Positions 5,877-8,906 of a stretch of DNA of 8,906 nucleotides are shown here, piece by piece. Every line of letters starts with the position of its first letter. Positions within the stretch are counted from its first letter, which is position 1. A program made the position numbers and the translations under genes. The stretch spans positions 1-8,906 of the forward strand of contig JAEEZP010000248.1 in assembly GCA_016291915.1 (NCBI GenBank). The letters are read 5' to 3'. The notes beneath the pieces are model-generated. The model was not told the origin of the DNA. It did not search any database and saw only the letters and a list, made by a program, of their open reading frames with translations. The DNA comes from Prevotella sp. Lineage in GTDB: Bacteria > Bacteroidota > Bacteroidia > Bacteroidales > Bacteroidaceae.

Positions 5877-8048
5877 GATGACAACCTTCTTGCCATTCAT
5901 CAGATAGATGCCGGGGTGTAAACGACTGACATCTGTTCCCGCATATCGCCCATCAAGGGTATAGATACGGTTGTTTTCTTTCAAGGAGGTTGCGTGAATC
6001 TCTTCAATACCCGTGGATGTCGGGCGGATCACTAACACCTCATCTAAAAAGAAACGGTCAATACCGGGTACGAAAGTGATCTGTAAATCCCCGGAACCCG
6101 TAAATGTCGTAGCACAATCCGTCCATGTCTTTGCAGAAATACTAAATGATTGGGGAGAACAACTGATATTTTCATTACTCAGGTTAAGCGTCACATTCGA
6201 GGCACTACTTCCCCATGGAGCGGCCTTGAAATACAGACGGTCGTTGCTCTCAATCTTGATCACCGGAGTCGTAACAATTCCTTTCTTACTACCACTACCC
6301 TGTATAGCACATTGGTTGCCACCACGCACGAAGTTGCATTCCCAGTCAGCATGATCCGGGGTATATTTGGTATTCTCTTGGGCATTGATACCACTCCATA
6401 CATCATCATTACCCCCTTTTCCATCACACTTATCAAAACTCTCATAGAAGAGAGTGTCTCCCGCCACTATAAGGCTGTCAACTATCGGATCATCAAAATC
6501 AAATGAGAATGAGACACTTCCATCTTCATTCTGCGTAATGTCATATATCTTTTTATTGAGATACTTCTGTCCGTCGGTGTTCTTATTATAGAGTGTAGCC
6601 GCAGGTGTTGTCGTATTACCGAAACTATTATTATTGCCGTAAGGATAGGTATCGTTAGTCATACCATCGAAATCATAATATCTTACGCCTTGGTATGTCG
6701 TATATTGGTATTTATTGTCTGCCGCCATCCATGTCATTCGCTGACGATTGGTCACATTATTCACCGTATTCTCTTCCCAGGCTGTTGCATCATAGTCAAC
6801 ATGTAGGATGAGTAATCCCTTACCGGGTATGGCTTCATCCCAATGTGTTAGCTGGCGGTTTTCCAACAGATAATACTCATTGTTATTACCATCGTTATAC
6901 ATGATATAACTGTCACCACCTTCACTCAGCGCTTTCAGATTAGAAACAGTAGTAGGCTCAGTAAGCACGATAGGCTCCTTCCATCCGGCAACCCAACGCT
7001 CATAACTGGTATATCCAGAAGGAAGAAAGCCCTCACCATTATAAGCACCACTATCCATCAGATCCCAATAACCCATACCCTGACCGACCGCATTGGTTCG
7101 GGTATCATAGAAATCAGGATAACCCAGACAGTGACTGAACTCATGACAGATGGTACCGATACCATCGGTTTTCCAACTGTTTACATCCCCAGACCAACTT
7201 ACCTCATCCGGCTGCAACTCACAACCACAGGCATAGGTATTGATGAGCACGCCGTTTAATGTCAATGGTTCGTAAGCATCTTCAAAAGCTTCCTCTAAAG
7301 TCCATTCATGCGGCCATATCGTATCATCATCACCGCCATTGGCTTCCCCGGGACCGGCATACAGCAAGAACACCTGATCTACTTCCCCGTCACCATCCCA
7401 GTCGTATATAGTGAAATCCACAGAATCTTTGACCGCCGAAATGGCTTCATAGGCAAATTCCCCATCGTTCTTGTCATCACCAAGTTTGTCATTTTCACCA
7501 TAATAAGAATACGCCTTCTCCAGTTTTACCGGTCCTACGATATCGAAAGTAAGCTGGAACAGTCCTTCACTCTGCGCATAGAAATAATCATAGATACTAC
7601 CTTGGAAGCCATCGTCATGGTGGAAATTCTTCTCGTTGGCAACTCTTTCATAATACGCTTTATCATGATTCTCCCAAAATGACTTATCGGAAAACTCCAC
7701 CAGGATAATCAGTCCTTTCTTCTCACCCGTCAATCCGCCACTGGCCTTAGTGCTTTTTGCCATACGTGCATCCCTGCGGAGACGATGCGCCGTATTGAGT
7801 GTTTTTGCACGTGATACGATATGATCCTTGTTGATCAACTGGTAATAACTCATGTTTTCCAGCCGTTGATAAGCGTTTCCCAAGGAATCCTCCATATAAT
7901 GAGCATGCTCATCACCTTTCAGGACCACCCTTACACGTGATCCGTCGGGCAATGTTATCATCCGCCATTGACCGGGCTTGGCAGGTATCGCAAAGATATC
8001 TGCCGCCATAAAAGCCAAGAACAGGATGATGATATAAACTTTTTTCAT
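5865..8048 (-). CDS. Secreted M6-family zinc metalloprotease with C-terminal sorting-type tail
   Basis: Complete, 727 residues. A Sec signal peptide of about 20 residues ends DIFA and has no lipobox Cys, so the protein is secreted rather than lipidated. Residues 25-100 resemble an M6 propeptide ('LPDGSRVRVVLKGDEHAHYMED'). The catalytic domain (about 110-420) has 'KKGLIILVEFSD', 'SIYDYFYAQSEG', 'DWDGDGEVDQVFLLYAG' with a possible Ca-binding DxDGDGxxD (216-224), the zinc motif HEFSHCLGYPD (302-312, HExxHxxGxxD) and 'GYWDLMDSG' with the Met-turn at M331. Residues about 531-675 ('FYESFDKCDGKGG' ... 'RFFLDEVLVI') resemble the jelly-roll, choice-of-anchor J-like modules of Bacteroidota. The tail 'NRIYTLDGRYAGTDVSRLHPG' plus 'IYLMNGKKVV' resembles type IX secretion sorting tails in Prevotella. 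It is likely an extracellular endopeptidase; its substrate is unknown. The ATG at 8046-8048 suits the signal peptide and promoter position. Confidence 0.93.
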   Translation of the reverse strand: MKKVYIIILFLAFMAADIFAIPAKPGQWRMITLPDGSRVRVVLKGDEHAHYMEDSLGNAYQRLENMSYYQLINKDHIVSRAKTLNTAHRLRRDARMAKSTKASGGLTGEKKGLIILVEFSDKSFWENHDKAYYERVANEKNFHHDDGFQGSIYDYFYAQSEGLFQLTFDIVGPVKLEKAYSYYGENDKLGDDKNDGEFAYEAISAVKDSVDFTIYDWDGDGEVDQVFLLYAGPGEANGGDDDTIWPHEWTLEEAFEDAYEPLTLNGVLINTYACGCELQPDEVSWSGDVNSWKTDGIGTICHEFSHCLGYPDFYDTRTNAVGQGMGYWDLMDSGAYNGEGFLPSGYTSYERWVAGWKEPIVLTEPTTVSNLKALSEGGDSYIMYNDGNNNEYYLLENRQLTHWDEAIPGKGLLILHVDYDATAWEENTVNNVTNRQRMTWMAADNKYQYTTYQGVRYYDFDGMTNDTYPYGNNNSFGNTTTPAATLYNKNTDGQKYLNKKIYDITQNEDGSVSFSFDFDDPIVDSLIVAGDTLFYESFDKCDGKGGNDDVWSGINAQENTKYTPDHADWECNFVRGGNQCAIQGSGSKKGIVTTPVIKIESNDRLYFKAAPWGSSASNVTLNLSNENISCSPQSFSISAKTWTDCATTFTGSGDLQITFVPGIDRFFLDEVLVIRPTSTGIEEIHATSLKENNRIYTLDGRYAGTDVSRLHPGIYLMNGKKVVINRR

Positions 8049-8073
8049 GCTATGATTATATGGAATATGACTG

Positions 8074-8081
8074 CAAAGATA
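8074..8081 (-). promoter_or_regulatory. Bacteroidota-type -7 promoter box for the M6 protease gene
   Basis: The - strand reads TATCTTTG, an exact match to the TAnnTTTG -7 consensus of the Bacteroidota primary sigma factor. It lies 25 bp before the M6 start codon and inside the 86-bp gap after the WYL gene. The expected transcription start near 8066-8068 gives a leader of about 20 bases. No clear TTTG is seen at the -33 position (around 8100-8105), so the promoter may be weak or need an activator. The palindrome gaatattc (8094-8101) lies just upstream. Confidence 0.6.
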
Positions 8082-8134
8082 ATTAATTTTTTGGAATATT
8101 CATCCACCATGATAATAATAAGATTCATTTCTTA

Positions 8135-8906
8135 TCATATCACCCCCTGTTGATAAAAATTTAAGATAGTTTTAGAAATATGCTCCTTAAAAGCCTCATC
8201 ACCGAGAATCTGTATATCCTCAAACAAGCCCATCACGAAACGGGTAATACCGGTATAACTGCATACCTCGAGATGACAGCGCCAGTGACGGGGATCTTCT
8301 TGCACGATGGAAGATTCCGCTTGTGGATATTCCTCTATCAGCAGATGGTATGAGAGCGTGCCTAAACGCAAGTCTATAGGGAAAAGTTCCTCACCGGAGA
8401 ACATAAAGATGTCGGTAAACATCTGACGGTGCTCCTGTTCATTAAGCCAATTGTCGGATAACAGCTCCACCTCTCCGATACGGGAGATCTTAAATGTCTT
8501 GTTCATCTTCGAAGCCGGTTCATAGCATCTAACTTCCTGATTGTTGTTCATCAGCAGAAAGGGCTCCACAAGTCGGTCACGCTGGCTGCCGCCATGGGGT
8601 GAAGCATAGTTTTTCAGCACGGCCATCTGCTTATATTTGACAGCCTTGCTCAGTGCCATCACCTTGGCTGCTTGTTGTTCTGTCAACTGCGGATCACTCA
8701 ATGTGTTTAGATCATAATAACGATTCAGTTTGTTTTTCAGATTACGGATAATCGCATCCTCACGCGTCTTGTTCAGTAATCGGTTGATGACGATAGCCTC
8801 ATCGTCAGTAAACGAAATCCTTTCCACCACCTTTTTGAAGAATGGGGAGTCGCGGTCGATGGAGTACACCGACCCTCTTTTCTCTACGATGAAGCCTGCA
8901 TCACGG
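8135..8906 (-). CDS. WYL-domain transcriptional regulator, N-terminus outside the window
   Basis: The frame is open from the right window edge to the TGA at 8135-8137, about 256 residues. Upstream of an internal GTG at 8867 the frame continues as RDAGFIVEKRGSVYSID, the typical end of the winged-helix region of WYL regulators, so the GTG is not the start and the helix-turn-helix lies beyond 8906. The middle, about 'FTDDEAIVINRLLN', is the usual linker; the WYL domain covers 'AVKYKQMAVLKNYAS ... RDRLVEPFLLMNNNQEVRCYEP ... KTFKISRIGEVELL'. The W-Y-L site reads V-R-C-Y-E, so the tryptophan is replaced by Arg. A WCX-like C-terminal part follows ('DLRLGTLSYHLLIEEYPQ', 'VCSYTGITRFVMGLFEDIQILG'). WYL domains sense small ligands or nucleic acids and control transcription. 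The M6 gene lies 86 bp downstream on the same strand and is a candidate target, but it has its own promoter. Confidence 0.88.
   Translation of the reverse strand, partial: RDAGFIVEKRGSVYSIDRDSPFFKKVVERISFTDDEAIVINRLLNKTREDAIIRNLKNKLNRYYDLNTLSDPQLTEQQAAKVMALSKAVKYKQMAVLKNYASPHGGSQRDRLVEPFLLMNNNQEVRCYEPASKMNKTFKISRIGEVELLSDNWLNEQEHRQMFTDIFMFSGEELFPIDLRLGTLSYHLLIEEYPQAESSIVQEDPRHWRCHLEVCSYTGITRFVMGLFEDIQILGDEAFKEHISKTILNFYQQGVI

Noticed and set aside
6013..6506. Plus-strand reading frames opposite the M6 protease
   Set aside because: Shadow frames of a gene with clear protease motifs; low-complexity, unlike any known protein.
7308..7682. Plus-strand reading frame of 124 residues opposite the M6 catalytic domain
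   Set aside because: The minus strand encodes the conserved catalytic domain; the antisense product is Ile-rich with no motif.
8867..8869. GTG as the start codon of the WYL gene
   Set aside because: The frame continues upstream to the window edge with typical WYL-regulator sequence (RDAGFIVEKRG), so the start lies outside.

Overview
The window looks like chromosomal DNA of a Bacteroidota species, most likely Prevotella/Segatella-like. Four things point there: a SusC/SusD pair, a run of lipoproteins whose lipidated Cys is followed by acidic residues, a TAnnTTTG-type promoter box, and a secreted protease with the 'IYTLDGR...GIYLMNGKKVV' tail common in secreted Prevotella proteins. This assignment is inference; there is no rRNA or marker gene in view.

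Left part (1-5529, + strand): a tight operon with gaps of 17, 22, 18 and 2 bp. In order it holds the C-terminal end of a SusC/RagA TonB-dependent outer-membrane channel (its start lies left of the window), a complete SusD/RagB-family lipoprotein, a zincin lipoprotein with an HEFTH motif (the 'substrate import-associated zinc metallohydrolase lipoprotein' type), a DUF4302-family lipoprotein, and a two-BACON-domain lipoprotein with an unrecognised C-terminal domain. A GC-rich hairpin 20 bp after the last stop ends the operon. No glycoside hydrolase, lyase or sulfatase is visible. With a zinc metallohydrolase inside the operon and a secreted protease next door, a peptide or protein-derived substrate (RagAB-like) is a reasonable hypothesis rather than a polysaccharide, but the substrate is not shown by the sequence.

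Middle (5530-5864): a gene-free convergent intergenic region. It contains the terminator, about six 22-23 bp tandem repeats with a core of tagtaaaagtacactaat, a perfect 10-bp hairpin framed by an 8-bp direct repeat, and a 9-bp hairpin that overlaps the stop codon of the next gene.

Right part (5865-8906, - strand): a complete secreted M6-family metalloprotease (signal peptide, HExxHxxGxxD, Met-turn, C-terminal jelly-roll-like domain and sorting-type tail), preceded by a promoter with a good TATCTTTG -7 box. Upstream of it, on the same strand, is most of a WYL-domain transcriptional regulator whose N-terminal DNA-binding end runs off the window. A working model is that the M6 enzyme cleaves extracellular protein, the lipoproteins capture or trim fragments at the cell surface, and SusCD imports them. 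The link between the two convergent units is proximity only.
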